From NCBI RefSeq assembly GCF_014650555.1, contig NZ_BMVE01000002.1, positions 310,001 through 374,000 of the forward strand: a stretch of 64,000 bases of DNA, written 5' to 3'. Each line of letters opens with the position of its first letter. Position 1 is the stretch's first letter. The position numbers and the translations under genes were made by a program. Below are positions 25,117 through 36,011 of the stretch, piece after piece. This DNA comes from Streptomyces goshikiensis. Lineage in GTDB: Bacteria; Actinomycetota; Actinomycetes; Streptomycetales; Streptomycetaceae. The notes beneath the pieces are model-generated. The model saw only the letters and a list, made by a program, of their open reading frames with translations, did no database searches and had not been told where the DNA came from.

Positions 25117-26898
25117 TCAGGGCCCGAGGATCACCGCCGACTCGCCCGGTACGTGGATCCGCCCGTCCGGGCCGGGGTGTTCGAGGGGTTCCCAGGAGGT
25201 CAGGACCCGGACCCCGTTGCGGCCGAGCGCGATGGTCGCGGGCTCGGCGGACAGGTTGACCACGACACGGAGGTCCCCGCGCCGGAAGGTCAGCCAGCGG
25301 CGTGCCTCGTCGAAGGCCACCCGGACCGCCGCGAGGTCCGGGTCGCGCAGGTCGGGGTGGGTGCGGCGGAGCGCGACGAGGGTGCGATACCAGGCCAGCA
25401 GGCGGGCGTGCGGCTCCCGCCCGGGCTCCTCCCAGTCCAGCCGGGAGCGGTCCCGGGTGGCGGGGTCCTGCGGGTCCGGGATCTCATGCGCCTTCCAGCC
25501 GTGCGCGGCGAACTCATTTCGCCGGCCGGTGCGCACCGCCTCGGCGAGCTCCGGATCGGGGTGGTCGGTGAAGTACTGCCACGGCGTGCCGGCGCCCCAC
25601 TCCTCGCCCATGAACAGCATCGGCACGAACGGCCCGGTCAGCGCCACCGTGGCGGCGCAGGCCAGCAGCCCGGGGGAGAGCGAGGCGGAGAGCCGGTCGC
25701 CCAGCGCCCGGTTGCCGATCTGGTCGTGGGTCTGGGTGTAGCCGACGAAGCGGTGCGCGGGCGTCCGGCGGCGGTCCACGGGGCGGCCGTGGCTGCGGCC
25801 CCGGAAGGAGGACCAGGTCCCGTCGTGGAAGAAGGCCCGGGTCAGGGTCTTGGTGAGGGCGGCGAGCGGGGCCTCGGCGAAGTCGGCGTAGTAGGCCTGG
25901 GACTCGCCGGTCAGCGCGCAGTGCAGGGCGTGGTGGAAGTCGTCGTTCCACTGCGCGTGCAGGCCCAGCCCGCCGGCGGCGCGCGCGGTGGTGGTGCGCG
26001 GGTCGCAGCGGTCCGACTCGGCGATCAGGAACAGCGGCCGGCCGGTCTCCGCCGCCAGCTCGTCCACGGCCGCCGCGAGCTCCTCCAGGAAGGTCAGCGC
26101 CCGCCCGTCGGCCAGCGCGTGTACGGCGTCCAGCCGGAGCCCGTCGATCCGGTAGTCCCGCAGCCAGGCCAGGGCGCTGTCCTGGAAGTACGCCCGCACC
26201 TCGTCGGAGCCGGGCGCGTCCAGGTTCACCGCGGCGCCCCAGGGGGTGTGGTGGGCGTCGGTGAAGTACGGGCCGAAGGCCGGGAGGTGGTTGCCGGAGG
26301 GGCCGAGGTGGTTGTGGACCACGTCCAGCACCACCCCCAGCCCGGCGGTGTGCGCCGCGTCCACGAACCGGGCCAGGCCCGCCGGGCCGCCGTACGGCTC
26401 GTGCACCGCCCAGGGCGCGATCCCGTCGTAGCCCCAGCCGTGCCGGCCGGGGAACGGGCAGACCGGCATCAGCTCCACGTGGGTGACGCCGAGCGCGGTC
26501 AGGTGCGGGAGGCGGGCGGCGGCCGCGTCGAAGGTGCCCTCGGGGGTGAAGGTGCCGATGTGGAGCTCGTACAGGACGGCGTCCTGGAGCGGGACCCGCG
26601 GCGGTTCGGCCGTCGGGCGCAGCGCGTCGAGGTCCACCACCGCGCTGAGCCCGTCGGGGCCGTCGGGCAGCCGCCGCCCGCGCGGGTCGGGCCGTACGGG
26701 GCCCGCGCCGTCGGGGTCGTCCCCGTCGCTCCGGGTTCCGAGGACGAACCCGTACCGGTCCCCGTCGGCGGCCGGGGCCTCCACGGTCCACCAGCCCTCG
26801 CGGCCGGGTCCCGCCGGGTCGGGCGCCATCTCGTACGCGGCGCCGTTCAGCCGCAGCGCGACCCGGTCTGTCAGCGGTGCCCACACCTCGAATTGCAC
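25117..26898 (-). CDS. treZ: Malto-oligosyltrehalose trehalohydrolase TreZ
   Basis: An N-terminal CBM48-like domain (MQFEVWAPLTDRVALRLNG) precedes a GH13 barrel. The catalytic Asp lies in DGLRLDAVHAL, the acid/base Glu in LFLIAESDR and the third Asp in GYTQTHDQIGNR. TreZ releases trehalose from the non-reducing trehalosyl end made by TreY. The 593-residue length is standard. treY and glgX lie upstream on the same strand, but a peptidase gene separates treY from treZ. Confidence 0.95.
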   Translation of the reverse strand: MQFEVWAPLTDRVALRLNGAAYEMAPDPAGPGREGWWTVEAPAADGDRYGFVLGTRSDGDDPDGAGPVRPDPRGRRLPDGPDGLSAVVDLDALRPTAEPPRVPLQDAVLYELHIGTFTPEGTFDAAAARLPHLTALGVTHVELMPVCPFPGRHGWGYDGIAPWAVHEPYGGPAGLARFVDAAHTAGLGVVLDVVHNHLGPSGNHLPAFGPYFTDAHHTPWGAAVNLDAPGSDEVRAYFQDSALAWLRDYRIDGLRLDAVHALADGRALTFLEELAAAVDELAAETGRPLFLIAESDRCDPRTTTARAAGGLGLHAQWNDDFHHALHCALTGESQAYYADFAEAPLAALTKTLTRAFFHDGTWSSFRGRSHGRPVDRRRTPAHRFVGYTQTHDQIGNRALGDRLSASLSPGLLACAATVALTGPFVPMLFMGEEWGAGTPWQYFTDHPDPELAEAVRTGRRNEFAAHGWKAHEIPDPQDPATRDRSRLDWEEPGREPHARLLAWYRTLVALRRTHPDLRDPDLAAVRVAFDEARRWLTFRRGDLRVVVNLSAEPATIALGRNGVRVLTSWEPLEHPGPDGRIHVPGESAVILGP

Positions 26899-27008
26899 GG
26901 ACGGTCCCCTCGTCGGCGGCGGTGCCCAGCCTGTGTCTCGCGCCCATCATCGCGGGACCGGCGGGGCCGTTCTGGACACTCCGGCCCTGACGGGCCGACA
27001 ATCACCCT

Positions 27009-27572
27009 GTGACGTCGAGTTTCGAGATTCCCGCCTTCCCCGCCCCGCGGCTGTCCGACGCGGAGCGCGACCGGGCGCTGAGCCAGCTCAGGGAGGGCGC
27101 GGCCCTCGGCAAACTGTCGCACGACACGTTCATGCGGCGCATGGAACTCGCGCTGGTCGCCCGCCGATATGAGGAACTCGCCGTGCTCACGGCCGACCTC
27201 GAAGCCCGGCGGGGTTCGGACAGCCCGTGGAGCCGGCGGCTCTTCGGCTGGGTCGGGCGGGCCTCCGCGGTGTCCGTCGGGGTCCGCCGGGCCTGGGCCG
27301 CCGAGCGGCTGCCCAAGCTGCTGTTCCCGCATCCGGGCGCCGGGCCGCTGCGGATCGGCCGCGACCCGGGCAACGGGCTGCGGCTCACGCACGAGACGGT
27401 CTCGCGGGTGCACGCGGAGCTGAGCCTGCGCGACGGCATGTGGGTGCTCAAGGACCTCGGCTCCACCAACGGCACCACCGTCAACGGCCGCCGGGTGACC
27501 GGCTCGGCCGTGGTCCGGGACGGTGACCAGATCGGCTTCGGGCGGGTCACGTACCTGCTGTCCGCCGGCTGA
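27009..27572 (+). CDS. DUF1707 and FHA domain protein
   Basis: Residues 12-68 form a DUF1707 domain (RLSDAERDRALSQLREGAA, GKLSHDTFMRRMELALVAR). Residues 100-185 form an FHA domain with IGRDPGNGL, SRVHAEL and LGSTNGTTVNG, which bind phosphothreonine. DUF1707-FHA fusions are actinobacterial and probably linked to Ser/Thr kinase signalling. The start is a GTG. The gene is divergent from treZ. Confidence 0.92.
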   Translation: MTSSFEIPAFPAPRLSDAERDRALSQLREGAALGKLSHDTFMRRMELALVARRYEELAVLTADLEARRGSDSPWSRRLFGWVGRASAVSVGVRRAWAAERLPKLLFPHPGAGPLRIGRDPGNGLRLTHETVSRVHAELSLRDGMWVLKDLGSTNGTTVNGRRVTGSAVVRDGDQIGFGRVTYLLSAG

Positions 27573-27588
27573 GGCCCTCCAGCCGCCC

Positions 27589-28875
27589 TCAGGGGTCGGG
27601 CGTCACCGCCGCGAGCCGTTCGTACGCCGCCAGTACGGTCCGGGACTGGTGCTCCACCTGGGTGGCGACCGGCACCCAGCGGGCCTGGAAGCGGGCCGCG
27701 AACTCCTCGCACCAGCCGGTGACCAGGCGGTCCAGTGCGGGCGCCGCCGGATGGTGCCCGGCGCGCAGGACGCGGAGCAGCATCGCCGCGGCGCGCAGCG
27801 ACAGGCGGCGCCCGAAGGCGTCGATGCTGCCGATGTGCGCGGCGGTGGCCTCGGCGGGGGCGCCGGGGCCCGTCCACTCGGCGGCGACCAGCGGGATCAG
27901 GGCCAGCGTCCAGTCCACGGCCCGCAGCAGCGGCGCGGCGGCCGCGCCGTCGTCCCGGAACGCGCCCGGGACCCCGCCCCGTACGGCGGCCACCCGCGCG
28001 GCGTCCTCGGTGAGGCGCGCGGCCAGCATCCGCAGGGCCCCGCGCGGGTCGGGGTGCGGGGCCGGGTCGTCCACCAGGTCGGAGGCCCACATGGGGACTT
28101 CGACGATCGCGGTGGTGCCGGCGTAGCGGTGCGCGTGGTACCAGGTGCTCAGCCGGGTGTCCTCGGGGCGGACGGCCGCGGCGGTGTCGGTCACGGGCTC
28201 GGGCATGACGAAGATCCCCGGGCCGGGGGAGGGCCAGCCGGCCGCGTCGGACGCGGAGGTCTCCACCGGGATGCGCAGCTCGGCGGCGGATTTGCCGAAG
28301 GGCTCGGCCAGGCCCGGTATGTCACGGGTGAGCTGGACCCAGGAGCCGCCGAGGTCGGTGCCGTGGAGGGAGACCTGGAGGACGGGGCGCAGTTCGTCGA
28401 TGACGGCGGTCAGGGCGCGGGTCTCGGGCGGCAGCCGGTCCGGGGGCAGTAAGGACGGGGCCCACTCGGGCTGTTCGGGGCCGGGCGGCCGGAAGAAGTT
28501 CCGGTGGTAGTCGAGCAGGGAGTACGGCAGGGGCGTGCGGTGCAGGGCGGCGCCGTCGGGGTCCGCGCAGAGCAGGAAGTGCCAGCCGCAGCCGGCGCGG
28601 GGCGCGGGGTCGCGGATGACGCGGCGGGCGAGTTCGAGGGCGGTGGCGCCGCCGACGGGCTCGTTGGCGTGGGCGCCGGCGACGACCAGCACGTGCCGGG
28701 AGGCTCGCGCGGGCCGGACGGAGAGCAGCCAGAGCGGGGCCCCGCCCCGGGACGTCCCGGCCTGCCGCAGCCGGACGAGACCGGGCTCGGCCTCGGCGAG
28801 GGCGCGGGCGGCGAGGGCCAGTTCGCGCGGGGTGGGGTAGCGCATGTCAGGGATGAGGGTCACAAGTGATGCCAT
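27589..28875 (-). CDS. M14 family zinc carboxypeptidase
   Basis: The zinc ligands His and Glu lie in AGAHANEPVGG and the third His in VSLHGTDLGG; the catalytic Glu is probably in TAIVEVPMW. There is no signal peptide, so it is likely cytoplasmic and may trim peptides or peptidoglycan fragments. The C-terminal 150 residues are helical and of unknown role. It sits between treY and treZ on the same strand. Confidence 0.85.
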   Translation of the reverse strand: MASLVTLIPDMRYPTPRELALAARALAEAEPGLVRLRQAGTSRGGAPLWLLSVRPARASRHVLVVAGAHANEPVGGATALELARRVIRDPAPRAGCGWHFLLCADPDGAALHRTPLPYSLLDYHRNFFRPPGPEQPEWAPSLLPPDRLPPETRALTAVIDELRPVLQVSLHGTDLGGSWVQLTRDIPGLAEPFGKSAAELRIPVETSASDAAGWPSPGPGIFVMPEPVTDTAAAVRPEDTRLSTWYHAHRYAGTTAIVEVPMWASDLVDDPAPHPDPRGALRMLAARLTEDAARVAAVRGGVPGAFRDDGAAAAPLLRAVDWTLALIPLVAAEWTGPGAPAEATAAHIGSIDAFGRRLSLRAAAMLLRVLRAGHHPAAPALDRLVTGWCEEFAARFQARWVPVATQVEHQSRTVLAAYERLAAVTPDP

Positions 28876-28995
28876 GCCCGCCGCACCTGTCCCCTACTGC
28901 TCCGCACGCCCCGCCATTTCCGGAGAAACCCCTGGCCAAAGCCTCTCCCGTCGGCGGCGACCCGGCCCCGCGCACGCGCCGCCGCCGGCACCCCG

Positions 28996-29024
28996 CGCCT
29001 CCCGCGCCGGCGGGGCGGGAGGCG
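28996..29024 (-). terminator. Hairpin after treY
   Basis: CGCCTCCCGC (28996-29005) and GCGGGAGGCG (29015-29024) form a perfect 10-bp stem with a 9-nt loop. It lies about 90 bp after the treY stop on the minus strand. The rest of 28876-29110 is very GC-rich DNA in which I see no gene. Confidence 0.5.
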
Positions 29025-29110
29025 GCCGACGGGCCCGGGCCGGGCGGCGGGGCGGGGTGCCTTCGGGCGGGGCGGTGGTGAGGGCCGGGTCCGGGTGCGT
29101 CGGCCGGGGG

Positions 29111-31378
29111 TCAGTCGGTGCGGAGGAGGGCCAGGGCCGGGGTGAGGTGGAGGAGGGCGGTGAGGGGGGCCTCGCTCTCGTACGTGGTCTTGTGGCCGAG
29201 GGGGGTCCAGCGGCCCGGCGGGAGGGGGAGCACCGTGTCGCGCCAGCCGCCCGCCACGGCGAGCCGGTGCGAGAGCCGGGTGGCCACCGCGACGAGCCCC
29301 GGCCCCCGGGCGAAGGCCACGCAGTGCTCGGCCGCCGGGCCGCGCGCCGCGAGCGGGGCGTAGCCGGTGAACAGTTCCGGCCGGTCCCGCCGCAGCCGCA
29401 GCAGCCCCGCGGTCAGCGCGAGCTTCTCCTCCGCCGGGCCTCGCGGCTCCGCTCCCGCGTCGAGGCGGGCCAGCGCCTCGACGGGGAAGCGGACCGGGCG
29501 CCGGTTGTCCGGGTCGACCAGGGCCCGGTACTCGGTCTCGGCGCCCTGGTAGACCTCCGGGACCCCCGGCATGGCCAGGTGCAGCAGCGTCATCCCGAGC
29601 AGGTTGGCCCGGGCGGCCGCCGCGAACTGCGCGGACTCCGCCCCGGGGTGGCGGGTCAGCGCCTCGATGCCCGCCTCGTACGCCTCGTCCGGATCGGTCC
29701 AGCTGGTCCGCAGCCCCGCCTCGCGGGCCGCCTTCAGCAGGGCGGCGGCCAGCCGGTCCGCCCGGTCCGGGGCCTCCCCGAGGCCCAGAGCGCTCTGCCG
29801 GGCCACCCAGGCGAGCTGCGGGTCCGCCCCGGCCGGCGCCGGTTCGTCCATCAGCCCGGGCAGCTGCGACAGCACCGCGATCCGGGCCCGGACGTCCGCG
29901 CTGCGCTTGGTGTCGTGCGTGGACAGCACCGTCCCGGAGGCGGGCCGGTCCCGCTCCAGCTCCGCGCAGTACGCGTGGAACTCGGCCGCCGGCACCGCCG
30001 GGTCCCCCGGCTCCCCGCCCACCTCCGTGGCCGACAGCAGCGGGGCGTACCGGTAGAACGCCCGGTCCTCCAGGGACTTCGCCCGCAGCGCCGCCGAGGT
30101 CTGGGCGAAGCGCGCCGCGAAGGCACGGTCCCGCAGCAGGAGGTCCCGTACCTCCGCCACCGCCTGCGCGCCGGCCCGCCCGGCCGCCTCCGCCAGGGCC
30201 TGCGGCGCGGGTCCCGGCCCGCCCGGATACGGCCGGTAGACCGGATAGGCGATCAGCAACTCCCGTACGGCGTGGCCCAGATCCGGGCCCGCCATCCGCT
30301 CCAGGGCCGCCAGCTCGGCGGCGAGGGCGACGGTCAGGACCTCCCGCGCGCAGGCCGCCGCCGTCTCCTCCCAGCCGGGCAGGCCGGTGGTCTCCCCGTA
30401 CCGGTCGGCGAGTGCGCGGACGCCCTCCGGGTCGGCGAACAGGCCGTCCACCCGGTGCAGCGCGTCGTAGCCGGTGGTGCCCGCCACGGCCCACCCGGAG
30501 GGCAGCCGCTCCGGGCGGGCCAGGATCTTCTCCACCACCACCCAGCACCCGTCCCCGACGGCCGTCCGCAGCCGCCTCAGGTACTCCTCCGGATCCGCCA
30601 GGCCGTCCACGTGGTCGATCCGCAGCCCCTCGGCCACCCCGTCCCGGACCAGCTCCACCACCTTGGCGTGGGTGGCCGCGAACACCCCGGGGTCCTCCAC
30701 CCGTACCCCGATCAGCTCCGAAATGGTGAAGAAGCGGCGGTAGTTGAGCCCCGCCCGGGCCTCCCGCCACCCCGCCGGCCGGTACCACTGCGCGGCCAGC
30801 AGCTCCGGCATCGGCAGACCGGCCGTCCCCGCCCGCAGCGGGAACTCGTGCTCGCCGTGGCGCAGCAGCTCCCCGTCGGCGGTGAACTCGCCGGGGCCGG
30901 GGGGACCGGCCAGCACCGGCAGCAGCACTTGGCCGCCGTTCGCCTCCCAGTCGATGTCGAACCAGCGCGCGTACGGGGAGTGCGGCCCCTCCCGCAGCAC
31001 CTCCCACAGCGGCCGGTTCAGGTGCAGCGGCCGCGGTACGGCCATGTGGTTCGGGACGATGTCGAGGACGAGGCCGAGCCCGTGTCCCCGGGCGGTCGTC
31101 GCCAGGGCCCGAAGCCCCGGCTCGCCGCCGAGCTCCACCCGTACCCGGGTGTGATCGGTGACGTCGTACCCATGGGTGGAGCCGGGCACCGCCTCCAGTA
31201 CGGGCGAGAGGTGGAGGTGGGAGACGCCGAGCGAGGCGAGGTGGGGTACCGCCGCCTCGGCCGCCGAGAACGGGAACTCGGGGCACAGCTGGAGGCGGTA
31301 CGTCGAGGTGGGTGACGCCGGGGTGACGGCTGCCGGAACATCAGATTCCGACCGGGGGCGCGCGTACGGCTGGCTCAT
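29111..31378 (-). CDS. treY: Malto-oligosyltrehalose synthase TreY
   Basis: The N-terminus has the TreY-specific STYRLQL and the first barrel motif LVLDIVPNHMAV. The catalytic Asp lies in EGLRIDHVDGLADPEEYL, the Glu in WVVVEKIL and the HD pair in STHDTKRSADVR. It converts the reducing end of maltodextrins into a trehalosyl end. The 755-residue length is normal. glgX lies 124 bp upstream on the same strand, providing linear maltodextrin. Confidence 0.96.
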   Translation of the reverse strand: MSQPYARPRSESDVPAAVTPASPTSTYRLQLCPEFPFSAAEAAVPHLASLGVSHLHLSPVLEAVPGSTHGYDVTDHTRVRVELGGEPGLRALATTARGHGLGLVLDIVPNHMAVPRPLHLNRPLWEVLREGPHSPYARWFDIDWEANGGQVLLPVLAGPPGPGEFTADGELLRHGEHEFPLRAGTAGLPMPELLAAQWYRPAGWREARAGLNYRRFFTISELIGVRVEDPGVFAATHAKVVELVRDGVAEGLRIDHVDGLADPEEYLRRLRTAVGDGCWVVVEKILARPERLPSGWAVAGTTGYDALHRVDGLFADPEGVRALADRYGETTGLPGWEETAAACAREVLTVALAAELAALERMAGPDLGHAVRELLIAYPVYRPYPGGPGPAPQALAEAAGRAGAQAVAEVRDLLLRDRAFAARFAQTSAALRAKSLEDRAFYRYAPLLSATEVGGEPGDPAVPAAEFHAYCAELERDRPASGTVLSTHDTKRSADVRARIAVLSQLPGLMDEPAPAGADPQLAWVARQSALGLGEAPDRADRLAAALLKAAREAGLRTSWTDPDEAYEAGIEALTRHPGAESAQFAAAARANLLGMTLLHLAMPGVPEVYQGAETEYRALVDPDNRRPVRFPVEALARLDAGAEPRGPAEEKLALTAGLLRLRRDRPELFTGYAPLAARGPAAEHCVAFARGPGLVAVATRLSHRLAVAGGWRDTVLPLPPGRWTPLGHKTTYESEAPLTALLHLTPALALLRTD

Positions 31379-31457
31379 GAGAACGTACGTACCCAGCCAG
31401 CCGCATTACGTGCCATCCCCCCATGCATCCGGGTGACCGCACCTCCGCGGCGGCGGA

Positions 31458-31485
31458 CCGCCGGCCCCGCTGACGGGACCGGCGG
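31458..31485 (-). terminator. Hairpin after glgX
   Basis: CCGCCGG-C-CCCG pairs with CGGG-A-CCGGCGG around a CTGA loop with one C-A mismatch. It lies 18 bp past the glgX stop, so treY probably has its own promoter or depends on readthrough. Confidence 0.5.
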
Positions 31486-31502
31486 CCGCGCCGCGGGGCC
31501 GC

Positions 31503-33617
<2,115 letters not shown>

Positions 33618-33893
33618 GGATAACGACTCTTCCCCTCTGCGACGGGCTTGATCGGGCGTGGACCACGTCACTGCCAGATCTTCCCCGAAAGAGGGCCTCC
33701 AAGCGGGGACTTGGGATGCTCCCACCGGGTGACCCGGAGAGCTGATAGGCGGGTCAGCGGACTATGCGGGCATCGGATAATGGGTCAACGGGCAATCGGC
33801 GTAGGGTTCGTCGGGCTGCGTGGGGCCGCGCGCGCGGAGTACCCTTCCGTGATCACTTGAGACGGGCGTCCAGACGCAGAAGGCGGTGCACGG

Positions 33894-35165
33894 GTGAGCT
33901 CGGGAGGTCTGGAGCTGCCCCCTGGTGACAGCGGTCACGAGGGCGGCCCGGCTGATGCCGCAGGCGGGGCGGCGGGCGGCGGGCCCGCCGGGGTGCCGGC
34001 CGGGGCGGTTTCACTGGCACCCCCGGCCGCCGGGGACGTACGCACCGGGGCCGAGCTGGACTGGGGCGCGGACGCGTGGAGCGAGGTCCGGACCAGGGCC
34101 CAGCGCGCGGGCCGCGCCTACATCTGGCTGAACCTCGTCGAGCAGCGGCTGCGGGCGGTCGTCGGCGCGGTGCTGCGCCCCGTCTACGCACCCGCGCACG
34201 GCCAGGACGACTGGGTGGTCGCGGCCGCCGGTCCCGCCGGGCAGGAGTGGGTGCAGCGCGCCGTGGCGGTCCGCGAGGTCAGCCGGCGCAAGGGCTACCT
34301 GCTGGACCCGGCCGACGACAACGTGCTGAGCTTCCTCACGCTGCCGCAGCTGCGGGAGCTGATGGTCCAGCACTGGCCTTGCTTCGAGCCGTACTTCGAC
34401 GACCGGCGCGAGATCGAGCTGGCCCTGGACGAGCTGGAGGTCACCCGGAACGTGGTCTCCCGCAACCGGGCCCTGTCGCGGGCGGTGCTGGAGCAGGCCG
34501 AGCGGGCCTCGGCGCGGCTGCTGGAGGTGCTCGGCGGCGGCGCGGGCGGCCCGGCGGCCGACCGGCTGCCGATCGACGCCGTGGAGGACCTGGTGGGCGA
34601 CCGGTACGCGGACGTCATCTCGGTCCACCCCGACCGGGTGCGGCTCCAGCGGCAGCTGCCCGCCGAGGACCTGTTCGGGGGCGCGCGGCGGCTGGACGCC
34701 ATCGGCATAGGTCTCAACCTGCTGGTGCAGAACTTCTCGGGACGAAGACTCGTCCGGCTCACGGAGGCGGGCTGCCGGGTGCGGCTGCTGTTCCTGAACC
34801 CGGCGAGCAGCGCGGTCAAGCGGCGCGAGCGGGAGCTGGGGCTGCGCAAGGGCGAGCTGAGCCGCTCGGTGGAGATGAACATCCTGCACGTGCGCAGGGT
34901 GCGGGCGGGGCTGAAGGACCCCTCGCGGTTCGACATCCACGTCTTCGACGAGACCCCGCGCTTCACCGCCTACCTGGTGGAGGGGGAGTCCTCGGGCATC
35001 GCGGTGGTCCAGTCGTACCTGCGGCGGGCGCGGGGCATGGAGGCCCCGGTGCTGGTGCTGCGCGGGGGCGGCCGGGGCGCGGTGAAGGACGCGGACCACG
35101 GACTTTTCCCGACATACCGGGAGGAATTCGAATCGATGTGGGAGGACTCCCGCCCGGTGTCGTGA
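33894..35165 (+). CDS. SAV2148-type HEPN-like domain protein
   Basis: The 423-residue cytoplasmic protein starts with a Gly/Ala/Pro-rich stretch of about 45 residues. A helical region around residues 65-210 includes ELEVTRNVVSRNRALSRAV, which lines up with the RNxxxHNR motif of HEPN RNases but has Arg instead of His, so it may be inactive. The second half is alpha/beta (VRLLFLNPASSAVKRRE, FDIHVFDETPRFTAYLVEG) and resembles a PLD-like or WYL-like sensor. I recall this as the SAV2148 family. The GTG start is followed by the exonuclease gene 65 bp downstream. Confidence 0.72.
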   Translation: MSSGGLELPPGDSGHEGGPADAAGGAAGGGPAGVPAGAVSLAPPAAGDVRTGAELDWGADAWSEVRTRAQRAGRAYIWLNLVEQRLRAVVGAVLRPVYAPAHGQDDWVVAAAGPAGQEWVQRAVAVREVSRRKGYLLDPADDNVLSFLTLPQLRELMVQHWPCFEPYFDDRREIELALDELEVTRNVVSRNRALSRAVLEQAERASARLLEVLGGGAGGPAADRLPIDAVEDLVGDRYADVISVHPDRVRLQRQLPAEDLFGGARRLDAIGIGLNLLVQNFSGRRLVRLTEAGCRVRLLFLNPASSAVKRRERELGLRKGELSRSVEMNILHVRRVRAGLKDPSRFDIHVFDETPRFTAYLVEGESSGIAVVQSYLRRARGMEAPVLVLRGGGRGAVKDADHGLFPTYREEFESMWEDSRPVS

Positions 35166-35230
35166 CTGTCAGTGCCCCGTGTCAGGCTGAAAGTCGTTGA
35201 CCGGATGGATGTACGGGGGAGGGGCGCGTC

Positions 35231-35971
35231 ATGGCGGCGTGGCACGGGGGAGCACTGGTCGGATTCGACCTGGAGACGACGGGGACGGAGCCGGGGGAGT
35301 CGCGGATCGTGACGGCCGCGGTGGTCGAGGTGCGGGGCGGCGAGGTCCGCGAGCGGCGCGGCTGGCTCGCGGACCCGGGGATACCGATCCCGGAACAGGC
35401 CTCGGCGATCCACGGGATCAGCACGGCGCGGGCCGTCGCCGAGGGCCGCCCGGTGCGGGAGGTCGCGCAGGAGGTGGCGGCCGCCCTGGTGGAGCACTGG
35501 CGGCGGGGCGCGGTGGTCGTCGCCTACAACGCGGCCTTCGACCTGACGCTGCTGTCGGCGGAGCTGGCGCGGCACGGGCTGCCGTCGCTCTCCGACCGGC
35601 TGGGCGGCGCGGCGACGGGGCCGGTGGTGGACCCGCTGACCATCGACCGGGCGGTGGACCGCTACCGGCGCGGGAAGCGCACGCTGGAGGCGGTGTGCGG
35701 GGTGTACGGGGTCACCCTGGACGACGCGCACGATGCCGGGGCGGACGCGCTGGCCGCCGTCCAGGTGGCCCGGGCGATAGCCGACCGGCATCCGGAGGTG
35801 GCCGGCCTCACCCCGGCGGACCTCCACGACCGGCAGGGCGCCTGGCACGCCCGCTGGGCCCGCGACTTCCAGTCCTACCTGCGCCGCCAGGGCAGCCCGG
35901 ACGCGGTGATCGACACGGCCTGGCCCCTGCGCGGCCTCATACCCTCCCAGGCCCGGGCCGGCGGAGCCTAG
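35231..35971 (+). CDS. 3'-5' exonuclease, DnaQ-like DEDDh
   Basis: Exo I is GFDLETTGTEPGESRIV, Exo II is VVAYNAAFDLTLL and Exo III is DDAHDAGADALAAV, with His and the last Asp placed as in DEDDh nucleases. The 246-residue length fits a stand-alone exonuclease or epsilon-like protein. It likely degrades ssDNA or RNA 3' ends. It ends at a palindromic element. Confidence 0.92.
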   Translation: MAAWHGGALVGFDLETTGTEPGESRIVTAAVVEVRGGEVRERRGWLADPGIPIPEQASAIHGISTARAVAEGRPVREVAQEVAAALVEHWRRGAVVVAYNAAFDLTLLSAELARHGLPSLSDRLGGAATGPVVDPLTIDRAVDRYRRGKRTLEAVCGVYGVTLDDAHDAGADALAAVQVARAIADRHPEVAGLTPADLHDRQGAWHARWARDFQSYLRRQGSPDAVIDTAWPLRGLIPSQARAGGA

Positions 35972-35994
35972 GGCCCGTCTTCCGGATCGGGCCC
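35968..35994. repeat. Palindromic intergenic element, second copy
   Basis: GGGCCCG (35971-35977) pairs with CGGGCCC (35988-35994), and the whole 27-nt stretch matches the reverse complement of 6961-6990 at 24 positions. It overlaps the stop of the exonuclease gene and faces the convergent monooxygenase gene, so it can act as a two-way terminator. Confidence 0.6.
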
Positions 35995-36011
35995 GGGCCG
36001 AAGGGGTCTGG

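Noticed and set aside
28876..29110. Hidden small gene in the very GC-rich spacer between treY and the M14 peptidase
   Set aside because: All frames are low-complexity Arg/Gly/Pro and no start with a ribosome site was found; only a hairpin is supported.
33770..33779. GATAAT as a -10 box for the HEPN-like gene
   Set aside because: No acceptable -35 box is found at the right distance and the leader would be over 100 nt. Evidence was too weak.
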